Source: Lysobacter sp. yr284 (GTDB lineage: Bacteria; Pseudomonadota; Gammaproteobacteria; Xanthomonadales; Xanthomonadaceae). From it: DNA of 64,000 nt. The notes under the pieces are model-generated. The model was not told the DNA's origin. It searched no databases and was given only the letters and a program-made list of their open reading frames with translations. Location of the stretch: assembly GCF_900107375.1 (NCBI RefSeq), contig NZ_FNPT01000004.1, positions 186,001 to 250,000 on the forward strand. The letters are read 5' to 3'. Below, one piece after another: positions 44,182 to 54,023 of the stretch (the stretch's first letter is position 1; every line of letters starts with the position of its first letter). A program made the position numbers and the translations under genes.

Positions 44182-44463
44182 TGAAGCGGCCAGAAACCGG
44201 CTAACGCAAGTAATCAAAAGGTGGTAAGCGCCTCGTTTTGGGCGCTGCGCCGCGGTTCGCGGGCAAAAAGAACCGCCGGTCGCATATGCGCAGCGAGCCG
44301 GCGGCCAGAAAGCGAACGAGGATCGGGGGATTGCCCTGGGCCGGTCGGAACCGGGCCCGCCGCCAGCATGGCCGCAGGCGGGGCGGCGATTGAATAGGAC
44401 GAGTCCGAAACAGCGGCGGGTGTCGGCCGCGCTGCGCCGCCGCGACTGTTAAGATGCGCGCGC

Positions 44464-44690
44464 TCAAGGTGATCGCCGGCACAGTCCGGCGATTGAAACG
44501 GGAATCCGGTCGCGCCGCGGCGCCGTTCGTGCAGAACGGTCCGCGCGCTCAAGCCGGAGCTGCCCCCGCAACGGTAGGCGAGTCCACGCACCGCAACGGC
44601 CACTGTGCTCTGCATGGGAAGGCGCGGCGCCGGAACCTCGGACAAGGACGCTCGACAGGTTCCACTCGCAAGCCCGGAGACCGGCCCGGA
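44464..44690 (+). ncRNA. adenosylcobalamin (B12) riboswitch
   Basis: The conserved blocks of the cobalamin riboswitch occur in order: GAAACGGGAATCCGG (44495-44509), the B12 box AGCCGGAGCTGCCCCCGCAA with ACGGTA (44552-44576), CCACTGTGC then GGGAAGGCG (44600-44624) and AAGCCCGGAGACCGGCC (about 44669-44685). Cobalamin binding to such leaders represses downstream expression. It precedes btuB by about 130 bases. That stretch includes an 8-bp hairpin, GGCCGCGC / GCGCGGCC (44783-44804), immediately before the btuB ribosome site, which could act as the expression platform. Boundaries are approximate. Confidence 0.96.
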
Positions 44691-44821
44691 GCGCGAACCG
44701 ACCGGCGGCGGGCCTGGTGGCGGAGCGAGCGCGCCTGCGCGCGTCCTTCCGTGCCGTTTTCGCGCCGGTCCCGACCCTTGTCGGCCGCGCGGGAGAGCGC
44801 GGCCCTGGAGACCCGCAGGCC

Positions 44822-46708
44822 ATGCAGCACCGCTTCGCCCGTTCCCCCCGCCGCGCGCTCGCGCCGGCCCTGGCCCTCGCCCTGTCGGGCGCCGCCGCCA
44901 CCGCCCATGCCGCGCCGGCGGTCGATCTCGATCAGGTCGTGGTCACCGCCACCCGCACCGCGCAGACCCAGGACGCGACCCTGGCCGCGGTCACCGTGAT
45001 CGACCGCGCCGAGATCGAGCGCCTGCAGCCCTCGTCGCTGCCGGACCTGCTGCGCGGCACCCCGGGCGCGTCGCTGGCCAACAACGGCGGGCCGGGCAAG
45101 AGCACCTCGTTGTTCCTGCGCGGCAGCGAATCCGACCACGTGCTGGTGCTGGTCGACGGCATCAAGCTCGGCTCGGCCACCAGCGGCGGCGCCTCGCTGC
45201 AGGACATCCCGGTCGAGCAGATCGAGCGGGTGGAGATCGTGCGCGGCCCGTTCTCCAGCCTGTACGGCTCCGAAGCCATCGGCGGCGTGATCCAGATCTT
45301 CACCCGCCGCCCGCAGGGGCCGTTCGCGCCGAGCTTCAGCGTCGGCATCGGCAGCAACCAGACCCATCGCGCGTCCGCCGGCGTGGCCGGCAAGGGCGAG
45401 CGCGGCTGGTACTCGATCAACGCCGCGCACGAAGACACCGACGGCATCGACGCCTGCCGCGGCAAGCCGTCGCCGGGCGGCGCCGGCTGCTTCACCTATT
45501 CGCCCGACCGCGACGGTTACCGCAACTCCTCGCTGACCCTGCAGGGCGGCTACCGCTTCAACGAGCAGTGGGACGGTGAGGCGCGGGTGTTCCGCGCGCA
45601 GGGTTACAACGAGTACGACGGCAGCCAGAACAACCAGGCCGACACCGTCCAGCAGGTCGCCGGCGCCAAGCTGCGCTATCGCCCGAACGAGCGCTTCGCG
45701 CTGAACCTAAACGCCGGCCGCAGTTGGGACCTCAGCGAGCAGTACAAGGACGGCAAGTACTCCAGCACCTTCGACACCCGCCGCCAGCTCGGCTCGCTGC
45801 AGGGCGACCTCGGCCTCGGCGGCGGCTTGCTGAGCCTGGGCTTCGATTGGCAGCGCGACGAAGTGCAAAGCAACACCGCCTACAAGCGCGACGCGCGCGT
45901 GCTGCGCGGCGCGTTCGGCCAGTACCAGCGCGAGTTCGGCGCGCACGCGCTGCAGGCCAGCCTGCGCCGCGACGACGACAGCCAGTTCGGCGGCGAAACC
46001 ACCGGCAGCGTGCTGTGGGGCTGGAACTTCACCGACGCGCTGCGGCTGACCGCGAGCTACGGCACCGCGTTCAAGGCGCCGACCTTCAACGAGCTGTATT
46101 ACCCCGGCTACGGCAATCCGGAACTGGGGCCGGAGACTTCGCGCAGCTTCGAGCTGGGCCTGCGCGGCACCTTCGGCGACGGCGGCCGCCAGGTGTGGTC
46201 GCTCAACGCCTACCAGACCCGGATCGACGACCTGATCGCGTACGACGCGTCCATCGGCCTGCCCGGCAACGTCGACCGCGCCCGCATCCGCGGCGTGGAA
46301 GCGGCGCTGGACACGCGCGTGGCCGGCTGGGACCTGCGCGCCAGCGCGACCTGGCTGGACCCGCGCAACGACAGCCGCGGCGGCTACCGCGACAACGTGC
46401 TGCCGCGGCGCGCGCGCCAGAGTGCGCGCATCGACCTGGACCGCCGCTTCGAACTCGACCGCGGCGACGCGTTCTCGCTCGGCGCCAGCGTCTACGCCGC
46501 CGGCCAGCGCTACGACGACCTCGCCAACCGGCGCGAACTCGGCGGCTACGCCCTGGCCGACCTGCGCCTGGGCTATGCGCTGGGCACGGACTGGAACGTG
46601 CAGCTGTCGGCCAACAACGTGTTCGACAAACGCTACGAAACCGCGGCCTTCTACAATCAGCCCGGACGCACCTACCTGCTGAGCCTGCGCTACCGCCCCA
46701 ATCGCTGA
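44822..46708 (+). CDS. btuB: TonB-dependent vitamin B12 receptor BtuB
   Basis: Outer-membrane corrinoid transporter, 628 residues (E. coli BtuB 614). Signal peptide RALAPALALALSGAAATAHA, TonB box DLDQVVVTATRT, and plug LFLRGSESDHVLVLVDGIKL with RVEIVRGPFSSLYGSEAIGG. The barrel ends in LSLRYRPNR rather than the usual aromatic residue. The cobalamin riboswitch directly upstream and the cob genes downstream make the substrate assignment secure. ATG 44822 has a GGAG site 12 bases before it; an in-frame ATG-type start upstream (44717) overlaps the leader hairpin and was rejected. Confidence 0.95.
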   Translation: MQHRFARSPRRALAPALALALSGAAATAHAAPAVDLDQVVVTATRTAQTQDATLAAVTVIDRAEIERLQPSSLPDLLRGTPGASLANNGGPGKSTSLFLRGSESDHVLVLVDGIKLGSATSGGASLQDIPVEQIERVEIVRGPFSSLYGSEAIGGVIQIFTRRPQGPFAPSFSVGIGSNQTHRASAGVAGKGERGWYSINAAHEDTDGIDACRGKPSPGGAGCFTYSPDRDGYRNSSLTLQGGYRFNEQWDGEARVFRAQGYNEYDGSQNNQADTVQQVAGAKLRYRPNERFALNLNAGRSWDLSEQYKDGKYSSTFDTRRQLGSLQGDLGLGGGLLSLGFDWQRDEVQSNTAYKRDARVLRGAFGQYQREFGAHALQASLRRDDDSQFGGETTGSVLWGWNFTDALRLTASYGTAFKAPTFNELYYPGYGNPELGPETSRSFELGLRGTFGDGGRQVWSLNAYQTRIDDLIAYDASIGLPGNVDRARIRGVEAALDTRVAGWDLRASATWLDPRNDSRGGYRDNVLPRRARQSARIDLDRRFELDRGDAFSLGASVYAAGQRYDDLANRRELGGYALADLRLGYALGTDWNVQLSANNVFDKRYETAAFYNQPGRTYLLSLRYRPNR

Positions 46709-46718
46709 ACCCGCCCGC

Positions 46719-46744
46719 GCCGGCCGCGCACGCGCGCGGCCGGC
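46719..46744 (+). promoter_or_regulatory. hairpin between btuB and the first BtuM-like gene
   Basis: Perfect 11-bp stem GCCGGCCGCGC / GCGCGGCCGGC (46719-46729 with 46734-46744) without a T run. It may stabilise or attenuate the btuB end of the operon message. Confidence 0.4.
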
Positions 46745-46762
46745 CCCGACCGAGACACGACG

Positions 46763-47410
46763 ATGATCTCCACGCCCCCATCCCCGCCCGCCCGCGCGAA
46801 CCCGCGCCGGCACGAACTGCGGCCGTTGCTCGCCGGCCCCGCGCAACTGGCGATCCTGGCCTTGCTGCTGACGCTTATGGCCGCGACCCGTTTCCATGCG
46901 GTCGGCAGCGTGCTGCACCTGCCGGACGCGTCGATGGCGGTGTTCTTCCTCGGCGGCCTGTACCTGCAGCGCCACCGGTTGTTCGCCGGGCTGCTGGTGG
47001 CGGCGGTGGCGATCGACTACATCGCCGTGACCGGGCGCGGGCTGAACTTTTTCGATCATTACTGCGTGACGCCGTCGTACGCGTTCCTGCTGCTGGCCTA
47101 CGCGGTGCTGTGGTACCTGGGCCGGGCCTGGGCGCCGTCGATGGCGGCCGCGCCGCGCGCGCTGGCCGGCGCGCTGGCGGTGGCGCTGGCCGCGGCCAGC
47201 GCGTCGTTCCTGATTTCCAACGGCGCGTTCTATTGGTTCGGCGGCCGCTACGCCGATCCGAATGTCGCCCAGTACATCGAGCGGGTATGGCGCTGGGGCC
47301 CGCTGTTCGTCGGCACCACGATGGCTTATGTCGGCGCGGCGTTGCTGGCGCATGCGCTGCTCGCGCGCCTGGTGCGCCCGCGCGACGCCGCATCCGGCCT
47401 GCGCCACTGA
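46763..47410 (+). CDS. BtuM-like membrane protein (copy 1)
   Basis: 215 residues with about six membrane helices after a 20-residue basic N-terminus. It resembles BtuM, a solitary ECF S-component-like transporter for vitamin B12 in some proteobacteria. Shared features with the next gene are TRFHAVGSVLHLPDASMAVF, a cysteine in a DHYCVTPSYAF context (Cys101), and a C-terminal SNGAFYWFGGRYADP motif. In characterised BtuM a cysteine acts as axial ligand to cobalt; Cys101 is the candidate. The family assignment rests on my memory of the pattern plus operon position, so it is moderate. No BtuCDF genes are present in the window, consistent with an inner-membrane uptake role. Confidence 0.65.
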   Translation: MISTPPSPPARANPRRHELRPLLAGPAQLAILALLLTLMAATRFHAVGSVLHLPDASMAVFFLGGLYLQRHRLFAGLLVAAVAIDYIAVTGRGLNFFDHYCVTPSYAFLLLAYAVLWYLGRAWAPSMAAAPRALAGALAVALAAASASFLISNGAFYWFGGRYADPNVAQYIERVWRWGPLFVGTTMAYVGAALLAHALLARLVRPRDAASGLRH

Positions 47411-47423
47411 GAAGGAGAACCTC

Positions 47424-48032
47424 ATGAGCTTGTTGCTACCGCCGAGTCAGGCCGCGCTGCCGATGCGCGCGCGCAACGCCCAGGTCGCCGCCGCGCTGGC
47501 CCTGGCCGCGCTGATGGTGTGCACCCGCGGCCAGCACTTCGCCACCGTCGATGCGCTGCCGAGCGCGTCGTGGGCGGTGTTCTTCCTCGCCGGCGCCTTG
47601 TTGCGCCCGGCCTGGCTGTTTGCCGCGTTGTTCGTGCTGTCCTCGCTGCTGGACCTGGCCAGCCTGGCGCTGGGGCGGGTCACCGACTGGTGCCTGTCGC
47701 CTGCGTACTGGGCGCTGGCGCTGGCCTACGGGGCGCTGTGGTGGGGCGGGCGGATCTACGCGCGCATGCACCGCGACCGCCTGGCGAGCGTGCCGATGCT
47801 GGCGCTGACGCTGCTGGCGACCTCGGTGGTGGCCTACCTGATCTCCAAGGGCGGCTTCTACTTCCTGTCCGGCCGCTATCCGGATGCGAGCTGGGCCGGC
47901 TTCCTCGAACGCATCCCGCACTATTACCCGCGCGCGCTCGGCACCCTGGCCGGCTACGTCGGCGCCGGCTTCGCCGTCTACGCCGCGGCGCGGCTGGTCG
48001 AATCGCGCCAGCGCGCCGGAGCGGCGGCATGA
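47424..48032 (+). CDS. BtuM-like membrane protein (copy 2)
   Basis: 202 residues with six predicted membrane helices. It is a paralogue of the preceding gene: TRGQHFATVDALPSASWAVF aligns with TRFHAVGSVLHLPDASMAVF, DWCLSPAYWALALAYGALWW with DHYCVTPSYAFLLLAYAVLW, and SKGGFYFLSGRYPDASWAGF with SNGAFYWFGGRYADPNVAQY. The aligned cysteine is Cys90. The start ATG 47424 has a GAAGGAG site (47411-47417), 13 bases after the previous stop. Its own stop overlaps the cobO start (ATGA). Retention of two copies side by side suggests that they form a heteromeric transporter or have different corrinoid preferences. Confidence 0.65.
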   Translation: MSLLLPPSQAALPMRARNAQVAAALALAALMVCTRGQHFATVDALPSASWAVFFLAGALLRPAWLFAALFVLSSLLDLASLALGRVTDWCLSPAYWALALAYGALWWGGRIYARMHRDRLASVPMLALTLLATSVVAYLISKGGFYFLSGRYPDASWAGFLERIPHYYPRALGTLAGYVGAGFAVYAAARLVESRQRAGAAA

Positions 48033-48661
48033 GCCAGGACCAGGACGACCGCGCCGGCTTCGCCGCGGCCAGCGAGGAAAAACACCGCGAGCGCATGCAG
48101 CGCAAGAAAGAACTGATCGACCGCAAGGTCGCGCGCGCCACCATCGAGCGCGGCGTGCTGGTGGTCAACACCGGCAACGGCAAGGGCAAGAGCTCCTCGG
48201 GCTTCGGCATGCTCGCGCGCTCGCTCGGCCACGGCTTCAAGTGCGGCGTGGTGCAGTTCATCAAGGGCAGCTTCGCCACCGGCGAGGAGGCCTTCTTCCG
48301 CCGCTTCGAAGAACTCGACTACCACGTGATGGGCGAGGGCTTCACCTGGGAGACCCAGGACAAGCAGCGCGACATCGCCGCCGCGCAGGCGGCGTGGGCG
48401 GTGGCCGCGCGCATGCTCGGCGACGAGGCCTACGACTTCGTCCTGCTCGACGAACTCAACATCGCCCTCGCGCACCGCTACATCGCCGTCGACGACGTGC
48501 TCGCCGCGGTCGCCGCGCGCCCGCCGCGCCAGCACGTGGTGATCACCGGCCGCGGCGCGCCCGATGCCCTGGTCGAGGCCGCCGACACGGTGACCGACAT
48601 GCGCGTGGTCAAGCATGCGTTCAAGGCGGGGATCAAGGCGCAGAAGGGGATCGAGTTGTGA
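48029..48661 (+). CDS. cobO: cob(I)yrinic acid a,c-diamide adenosyltransferase (CobO/BtuR)
   Basis: Transfers the 5'-deoxyadenosyl group from ATP to the cobalt of corrinoids. 210 residues. The N-terminal P-loop variant TGNGKGKSSSGFG (48-60) binds ATP triphosphate, followed by VQFIKGSFATGEE and YDFVLLDELNIALAH (Walker-B-like), and the ITGRGAP motif typical of CobA/CobO/BtuR. The N-terminus (EEKHRERMQRKKELIDRKV) is the expected amphipathic helix over the corrinoid. The ATG overlaps the upstream stop, and the stop overlaps the GTG of cobB (GTGA). Confidence 0.95.
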   Translation: MSQDQDDRAGFAAASEEKHRERMQRKKELIDRKVARATIERGVLVVNTGNGKGKSSSGFGMLARSLGHGFKCGVVQFIKGSFATGEEAFFRRFEELDYHVMGEGFTWETQDKQRDIAAAQAAWAVAARMLGDEAYDFVLLDELNIALAHRYIAVDDVLAAVAARPPRQHVVITGRGAPDALVEAADTVTDMRVVKHAFKAGIKAQKGIEL

Positions 48662-50028
48662 AGCCGGGAACCGGCAGCGGGGAACCGGGAATCGCGGCAG
48701 CCGAACGCGCCCGCGCGCCGGCCGGCGCCGATTCCCCGCGGCCTGCGTCCTGTCCCGCCCTGCTGGTGTCGGCGCCGGCCTCCAACCAGGGCAAGACCAG
48801 CGTCACCGCCGCGCTGGCGCGCTGGCACTCGCGCCAGGGGCGGCGGGTGCGGGTGTTCAAGACCGGGCCGGACTTCCTCGACCCGATGGTGCTCGAACGC
48901 GCCAGCGGCGCGCCGGCGCAGCAGCTGGACCTGTGGATGTGCGGCGAGGACGACGTGCGCGCGCGCCTGCATGCGGCCGCGGGCGAGGCCGAGCTGATCC
49001 TGATCGAGGGCGTGATGGGGCTGTTCGACGGTTCGCCGTCGAGCGCGGACCTGGCCCGGCGCATCGGCGTGCCGGTGCTGGCGGTGATCGACGGCTCGGC
49101 GATGGCGCAGACCTTCGGCGCGCTCGCGCTCGGGCTGGCGCGTTACCGCGAAGGGCTGCAGGTGTACGGCGTCGCCGCCAACCGCATCGGCAGCGCCTAT
49201 CACGCGCAGTTGCTGCGTCAGAGCCTGCCCGGCGAGCTGCGCTGGCTCGGCGCGCTGCCGCGCGATCCGGCGCTGGCGCTGCCGGAGCGGCACCTGGGGC
49301 TGGTCGCGGCGGGCGAACTGGGCGATATCGACGCGCGCCTGGACGCGCTGGCCGATGCCTGGGCGGCGCATGCCGACGCGCAACTGCCGCCGGCGGTGGC
49401 ATTCGAGCCGGCGCAGGCGCTGGTGCCGCCGCCGCGCCTGCACGGCCGCCGCATCGCGGTCGCGCGCGATGCGGCGTTCTGCTTCCTGTACCCGGCCAAC
49501 CTCCAACTGCTGCGTGCGGCCGGCGCCGAGCTGGCGTTCTTCTCGCCGGTGGCGGGCGAAACGCTGCCCGAATGCGACGCGGCGTGGCTGCCGGGCGGTT
49601 ATCCCGAGCTGCACCTGGACGCGCTCGCGGCCAACGCGGCGTTGCGCGAGGCGCTGCACGCGCACGTCGATGACGGCAAGCCGCTGCTGGCCGAATGCGG
49701 CGGGCTGCTGTACTGCCTGGACGAACTGAGCGACCGCGACGGCCGCGGCGCGGCGATGGCCGGCCTGTTGCGCGGCCGTGCGCGCATCGGCGCGCGCCTG
49801 GCCGCGCTCGGCCTGCAGTCGGTGGCGTTGCCGGAAGGCGAACTGCGCGGGCACACCTTCCATTACGCCCAGGCCGAGATCGCCGAGAAGGTCGCGGCGA
49901 TGTCGCACAATCCCAACGGCGGGCCAAGCCGCGAAGCGCTGTATCGTCGCGGCCGCATGAACGCGAGCTTCGTGCATTTCTACTTTCCCTCGAACCCGGA
50001 CGCGGCCGTGCGGCTGTTCCAGGCATGA
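48658..50028 (+). CDS. cobB: cobyrinic acid a,c-diamide synthase
   Basis: Glutamine-dependent amidase of the a and c side chains of cobyrinic acid (also called CbiA). 456 residues: an N-terminal DTB-synthetase-like ATPase ([44 protein letters not shown]) and a C-terminal class I glutamine amidotransferase with Cys347 in [10 protein letters not shown], preceded by [10 protein letters not shown]. The first ~35 residues are a Pro/Ala-rich leader with no homology signal. The GTG start overlaps cobO. The enzyme is upstream of cobinamide in the pathway, so its presence matters for what the cell can salvage. Confidence 0.93.
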   Translation: MKPGTGSGEPGIAAAERARAPAGADSPRPASCPALLVSAPASNQGKTSVTAALARWHSRQGRRVRVFKTGPDFLDPMVLERASGAPAQQLDLWMCGEDDVRARLHAAAGEAELILIEGVMGLFDGSPSSADLARRIGVPVLAVIDGSAMAQTFGALALGLARYREGLQVYGVAANRIGSAYHAQLLRQSLPGELRWLGALPRDPALALPERHLGLVAAGELGDIDARLDALADAWAAHADAQLPPAVAFEPAQALVPPPRLHGRRIAVARDAAFCFLYPANLQLLRAAGAELAFFSPVAGETLPECDAAWLPGGYPELHLDALAANAALREALHAHVDDGKPLLAECGGLLYCLDELSDRDGRGAAMAGLLRGRARIGARLAALGLQSVALPEGELRGHTFHYAQAEIAEKVAAMSHNPNGGPSREALYRRGRMNASFVHFYFPSNPDAAVRLFQA

Positions 50029-50957
50029 GCGCGCAGGCGCTGGCGTGGACGATGCTCGGCGGCGTGCTGCTCGACGCCGCAGTGGGCGAGCCGCGCCGGG
50101 GCCATCCGCTGGTCGCCTTCGGCCGCCTGGCGCGCGCGCTGGAAACCGCGCTGCACGCCGACAGCCGCGCGCGCGGCGCGGCCGCGTGGACGCTGGCGGT
50201 GCTGCCGCTGAGCGCGGCGGCCGGCTGGCTGCATTGGGCGTTGTGGCAGTGGTCGGCGTGGGCCGGCGGCGCGTTCGCGGCGCTGGCGCTGTACTTCGCT
50301 ATCGGCCTGCGCAGCCTGCGCGAGCACGCCGCGCCGGTGGCCGACGCGCTGGCGGCGGACCGGCTGGAGGACGCGCGCGCCGCGGTCGGCCGGATCGTCA
50401 GCCGCGACGCGCACGCGCTCGATCGCGAACGCGTCGCCGCCGCGGCCACCGAGTCGGTGCTGGAGAACGGCAGCGACGCGGTGTTCGCCGCGCTGTTCTG
50501 GTTCGCCCTGCTCGGGCCGGCCGGCGCGGTGCTGTACCGGTTGAGCAACACCCTCGATGCGATGTGGGGCTACCGCAGCGAACGCTATGAGCGCTTCGGC
50601 TGGGCCGCCGCGCGCATCGACGACGCGCTGAACTGGCTGCCCGCGCGGCTGACCGCGCTGACCTACGCCGCGCTCGGCGACGGCCCGCGCGCGCTGCGCT
50701 GCTGGCGCGCGCAGGCGCCGCACTGGGACAGCCCCAACGCCGGCCCCGTCATGGCCGCCGGCGCCGGCGCGCTGGGCGTGCGCCTGGGCGGCGACGCGCC
50801 GTATCGCGGGGTGTGGGAATCGCGCCCGCTGTTGGGCGAAGGCGCGGCGCCCGACGCCGCCTCGATCCGCCGCGCGCTGGCGCTGGTCGAGCGCGGCGCC
50901 GCGCTGTGGCTGCTGGCGGTGGCGGCGTTCGCGCTGGCGCGGTGGTGGCATGACTGA
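50025..50957 (+). CDS. cbiB: adenosylcobinamide-phosphate synthase (CbiB/CobD)
   Basis: Inner-membrane enzyme that joins aminopropanol phosphate to adenosylcobyric acid. 310 residues with about four to five membrane helices. Family signatures are [21 protein letters not shown] at the N-terminus, [20 protein letters not shown] in the middle and [24 protein letters not shown] 50025 overlaps the cobB stop. Naming differs between systems: CbiB in Salmonella nomenclature, CobD in Pseudomonas nomenclature. Confidence 0.94.
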   Translation: MSAQALAWTMLGGVLLDAAVGEPRRGHPLVAFGRLARALETALHADSRARGAAAWTLAVLPLSAAAGWLHWALWQWSAWAGGAFAALALYFAIGLRSLREHAAPVADALAADRLEDARAAVGRIVSRDAHALDRERVAAAATESVLENGSDAVFAALFWFALLGPAGAVLYRLSNTLDAMWGYRSERYERFGWAAARIDDALNWLPARLTALTYAALGDGPRALRCWRAQAPHWDSPNAGPVMAAGAGALGVRLGGDAPYRGVWESRPLLGEGAAPDAASIRRALALVERGAALWLLAVAAFALARWWHD

Positions 50958-51007
50958 GCCGGGCCGCGTGGGTGCGGCCGGGTTCGCGGCAGCGCGCGGA
51001 GGCGGCC

Positions 51008-52000
51008 ATGCTTGAACACGGCGGCCGCCTGCTGCGCGCGGCGCAGCGCTACGGCATTCCCGCATCGCAATGGCTGGACCTGTCCACCGGCATCAACCCG
51101 CAGGCCTGGCCGGTGCCGGAGATTCCCGCGCGCGCCTGGCAGCGCCTGCCGGAGGACGACGACGGCCTGGCCGAGGTCGCCGCCGCGTACTACGGCGCGC
51201 CGCAGGCGCTGCCGGTGGCCGGCTCGCAGGCGGCGATCCAGACCTTGCCCGAGCTGCGCGCGCCCTCGCGCGTCGGCGTGCTCGCGCCCGGCTACGCCGA
51301 ACACGCGCACGCGTGGCGGCGCGCGGGCCACCGCGTCGACACCCTGTGCGCGGACGAGCTGCTGGCGCAGCGCGAGCGTTTCGACGTGATCGTGCTGATC
51401 CACCCCAACAACCCGGGCGGGGAACGCTTCGAACGCGAATCCCTGCTCGCGCTGCATCGCGAGCTGAGCGCGCGCGGCGGCTGGCTGCTGGTCGACGAAG
51501 CCTTCATGGACGCCACCCCCGAACGTAGCCTGTGCGGCGACAGCGCGCGCGCCGGCCTGATCGTGCTGCGTTCGGCCGGCAAGTTCTTCGGCCTGGCCGG
51601 CGCGCGCGCCGGCTTCGTCTGCGCCGCGCCGGCGCTGCTGGCGGCGCTGCGCGAGCGGCTCGGCCCGTGGACGCTGACCGGCCCGGCGCGCCACGTCCTG
51701 CGCCACGCGCTGGCCGACCGCGACTGGCAGCGATGCATGCGCACGCAGTTGCAGACGCAAGGCGAGCGCCTGGCCGCGATGCTGTGCGCGCACGGCCTGG
51801 CGCCGAGCGGCGGTTGCGGATTCTTCCAATGGCGGCGCGATCCGCGCGCCGCGCAACTGCACGATGCGCTGGCGCAGCGCGCGATCCTGACCCGATTGTT
51901 CGACGAACCCGCCAGTCTGCGCTTCGGCCTGCCCGGCGGCGAGGACGAATGGCAGCGCCTGCACTGCGTGCTGGCCGAACTTGGAGCTTGTCTGCGTTGA
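51008..52000 (+). CDS. cobC: L-threonine-O-3-phosphate decarboxylase
   Basis: PLP-dependent aminotransferase-fold enzyme that makes (R)-1-amino-2-propanol phosphate for the nucleotide loop (CobD in Salmonella terms). 330 residues. It starts [18 protein letters not shown], continues with [16 protein letters not shown], has IHPNNPGG for the phosphate and substrate, [13 protein letters not shown] with the PLP-contacting Asp, and the Schiff-base Lys192 in [16 protein letters not shown]. It is 50 bases downstream of cbiB, the largest gap in this part of the operon. A GTG-type start at 50972 is possible but adds no conserved residues. Confidence 0.92.
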   Translation: MLEHGGRLLRAAQRYGIPASQWLDLSTGINPQAWPVPEIPARAWQRLPEDDDGLAEVAAAYYGAPQALPVAGSQAAIQTLPELRAPSRVGVLAPGYAEHAHAWRRAGHRVDTLCADELLAQRERFDVIVLIHPNNPGGERFERESLLALHRELSARGGWLLVDEAFMDATPERSLCGDSARAGLIVLRSAGKFFGLAGARAGFVCAAPALLAALRERLGPWTLTGPARHVLRHALADRDWQRCMRTQLQTQGERLAAMLCAHGLAPSGGCGFFQWRRDPRAAQLHDALAQRAILTRLFDEPASLRFGLPGGEDEWQRLHCVLAELGACLR

Positions 52001-53517
52001 ACACGTCTTCCGGCAATGCGCGCGTCCTGATGGTCCAGGGCTGCACTTCCGACGCCGGCAAGAGCGCGCTGGTCGCGGCGCTGTGCCGCTGGCTGCACCG
52101 TCGCGGCGTCGCGGTGGCGCCGTTCAAGCCGCAGAACATGGCGCTGAACTCGGCGGTGACCGCCGACGGCGGCGAGATCGGCCGCGCTCAGGCGGTGCAG
52201 GCGCAGGCCGCCGGGCTGGCGCCGCACACCGACTTCAACCCGATCCTGCTCAAGCCCAGCAGCGACACCGGCGCGCAGGTGATCGTGCACGGCCGCGCCG
52301 TGGCCCAGCTGGATGCGCGCGCCTACCACGACTACAAGCGGGTGGCGATGGACGCGGTGCTGGCCTCGCACGCGCGCCTGTGCGCGCGCTACGCCGCGGT
52401 GGTGGTGGAGGGCGCCGGCAGCCCGGCCGAGATCAACCTGCGCGACCGCGACATCGCCAACATGGGCTATGCCGAAGCGGTCGACTGCCCGGTGATCCTG
52501 ATCGCCGACATCGACCGCGGCGGCGTGTTCGCGCACCTGGTCGGCACCCTGGCGCTGCTGTCGGACAGCGAGCGCGCGCGGGTCGCGGGGTTCGTGATCA
52601 ACCGCTTCCGCGGCGACCTGGGGTTGCTGCAATCCGGGCTGGATTGGCTCGAGCGCGAAACCGGCAAGCCGGTGCTCGGCGTGCTGCCGTACCTGCACGG
52701 CCTGCACCTGGAAGCCGAGGACGCGTTGCCGCGCGCGGCCGACGCCAAGGCCGGCGCGCGCCTGCGGGTGGCGGTGCCGGCGCTGCCGCGGATCAGCAAC
52801 CACACCGACTTCGACGCGCTGCGCGCGCATCCGCAGGTGGACTGCCGCTTCGTCGGCCCCGGCGATGCGCCGCCGCCGTGCGACCTGATCGTGCTGCCGG
52901 GCTCGAAGGCGACCCGCGCCGACCTGGCCTGGCTGCGACGCAACGGCTGGGCCGAGGCGATCGCCCGCCACCTGCGCTACGGCGGCCGGGTGATCGGCAT
53001 CTGCGGCGGCCTGCAGATGCTCGGCCGCGCCGTGCACGACCCGCACGGCATCGAAGGCGAGGCCGGTTCCAGCGACGGCCTGGGCTGGCTCGACCTGGAC
53101 ACCACGCTGCAGCCGTACAAGCAACTGCGCAACGCCAAGGGCCGGCTGAGCTTCGCCGACGCGGCCGCGGAAGGCTACGAAATCCACTGCGGCGTCAGCG
53201 CCGGCGCCGCGCTGCAACGGCCGGCATTGCGCCTGGACGACGGCCGCAGCGACGGCGCGATCAGCGCCGACGGCCAAGTGCTCGGCACCTACCTGCACGG
53301 CGTGTTCGACCATCCGCAGGCGCTGGCCGCGCTGTTGGGCTGGGCCGGGCTGCAGCAGGCCGAGCCGCTCGACCTGCGCGGGCTGCGCGAACGATCGCTC
53401 GACCGCCTCGCCGATGCGGTCGAGCAACACCTGGACACCGCCGCGCTGGCCGCGCTGTTCGGCCTGGACGCGGCGTGCGAGCAAGAACAACGCGAGGACA
53501 ACGCATGCGCACCCTGA
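51997..53517 (+). CDS. cobQ: cobyric acid synthase
   Basis: Amidates the b, d, e and g side chains of adenosylcobyrinic acid a,c-diamide (CbiP in Salmonella). 506 residues from a TTG start at 51997 that overlaps the cobC stop by four bases (TTGA), the same pattern as the ATGA and GTGA junctions elsewhere in this operon; there is no alternative ATG or GTG before the conserved region. The ATPase domain has [20 protein letters not shown] and [14 protein letters not shown]. The glutamine amidotransferase domain has Cys336 in [10 protein letters not shown] and ends with [11 protein letters not shown]. The last 13 bases overlap cobU. Confidence 0.95.
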   Translation: MNTSSGNARVLMVQGCTSDAGKSALVAALCRWLHRRGVAVAPFKPQNMALNSAVTADGGEIGRAQAVQAQAAGLAPHTDFNPILLKPSSDTGAQVIVHGRAVAQLDARAYHDYKRVAMDAVLASHARLCARYAAVVVEGAGSPAEINLRDRDIANMGYAEAVDCPVILIADIDRGGVFAHLVGTLALLSDSERARVAGFVINRFRGDLGLLQSGLDWLERETGKPVLGVLPYLHGLHLEAEDALPRAADAKAGARLRVAVPALPRISNHTDFDALRAHPQVDCRFVGPGDAPPPCDLIVLPGSKATRADLAWLRRNGWAEAIARHLRYGGRVIGICGGLQMLGRAVHDPHGIEGEAGSSDGLGWLDLDTTLQPYKQLRNAKGRLSFADAAAEGYEIHCGVSAGAALQRPALRLDDGRSDGAISADGQVLGTYLHGVFDHPQALAALLGWAGLQQAEPLDLRGLRERSLDRLADAVEQHLDTAALAALFGLDAACEQEQREDNACAP

Positions 53518-54023
53518 TCCTCGGCGGCGCGCGCTCGGGCAAGAGCGCGCTGGCCGAACGCCTGGCCGGCGCCCACGCCGACGTCGTCTACCTGGCCACC
53601 GCGCAGCCGCTGGACGGCGAGATGGACGCGCGCATCGCCCACCACCGCGCGCGCCGGCCGGCGCAGTGGGGCTGCGTGGAAGAGCCGGTCGAACTGGCGG
53701 CGGCGCTGCGCGCACATGCGGCGCCGGGGCGGTGCGTGTTGGTGGACTGTCTGACGCTGTGGCTCAGCAATGTGTTGGGGCACGAAGACGAGACGTTGTT
53801 CGAGCGCGAACGCAGCGCCTTGTTGTCGGCCTTGCCCGGGCTGAGCGGCTCGGTGCTGTTGGTCAGCAACGAAGTCGGCCTCGGCGTGGTGCCGATGGGC
53901 GCGTTGAGCCGCCGCTTCGTCGACGAGGCCGGGCGCCTGCACCAGGCGCTGGGCGAGGTCTGCGAGCGGGTGGCGTTCGTCGCGGCGGGCTTGCCGCTGG
54001 TGTTGAAAGGCCCGCCGTTGTGA
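53505..54023 (+). CDS. cobU: adenosylcobinamide kinase / adenosylcobinamide-phosphate guanylyltransferase
   Basis: Phosphorylates adenosylcobinamide and transfers GMP to it (CobP in Pseudomonas). 172 residues. N-terminal P-loop [15 protein letters not shown], the His that accepts GMP probably in [23 protein letters not shown], and [20 protein letters not shown] near the C-terminus. The kinase activity allows direct salvage of cobinamide. It starts inside the cobQ end and its stop overlaps cobT (GTGA). Confidence 0.95.
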   Translation: MRTLILGGARSGKSALAERLAGAHADVVYLATAQPLDGEMDARIAHHRARRPAQWGCVEEPVELAAALRAHAAPGRCVLVDCLTLWLSNVLGHEDETLFERERSALLSALPGLSGSVLLVSNEVGLGVVPMGALSRRFVDEAGRLHQALGEVCERVAFVAAGLPLVLKGPPL

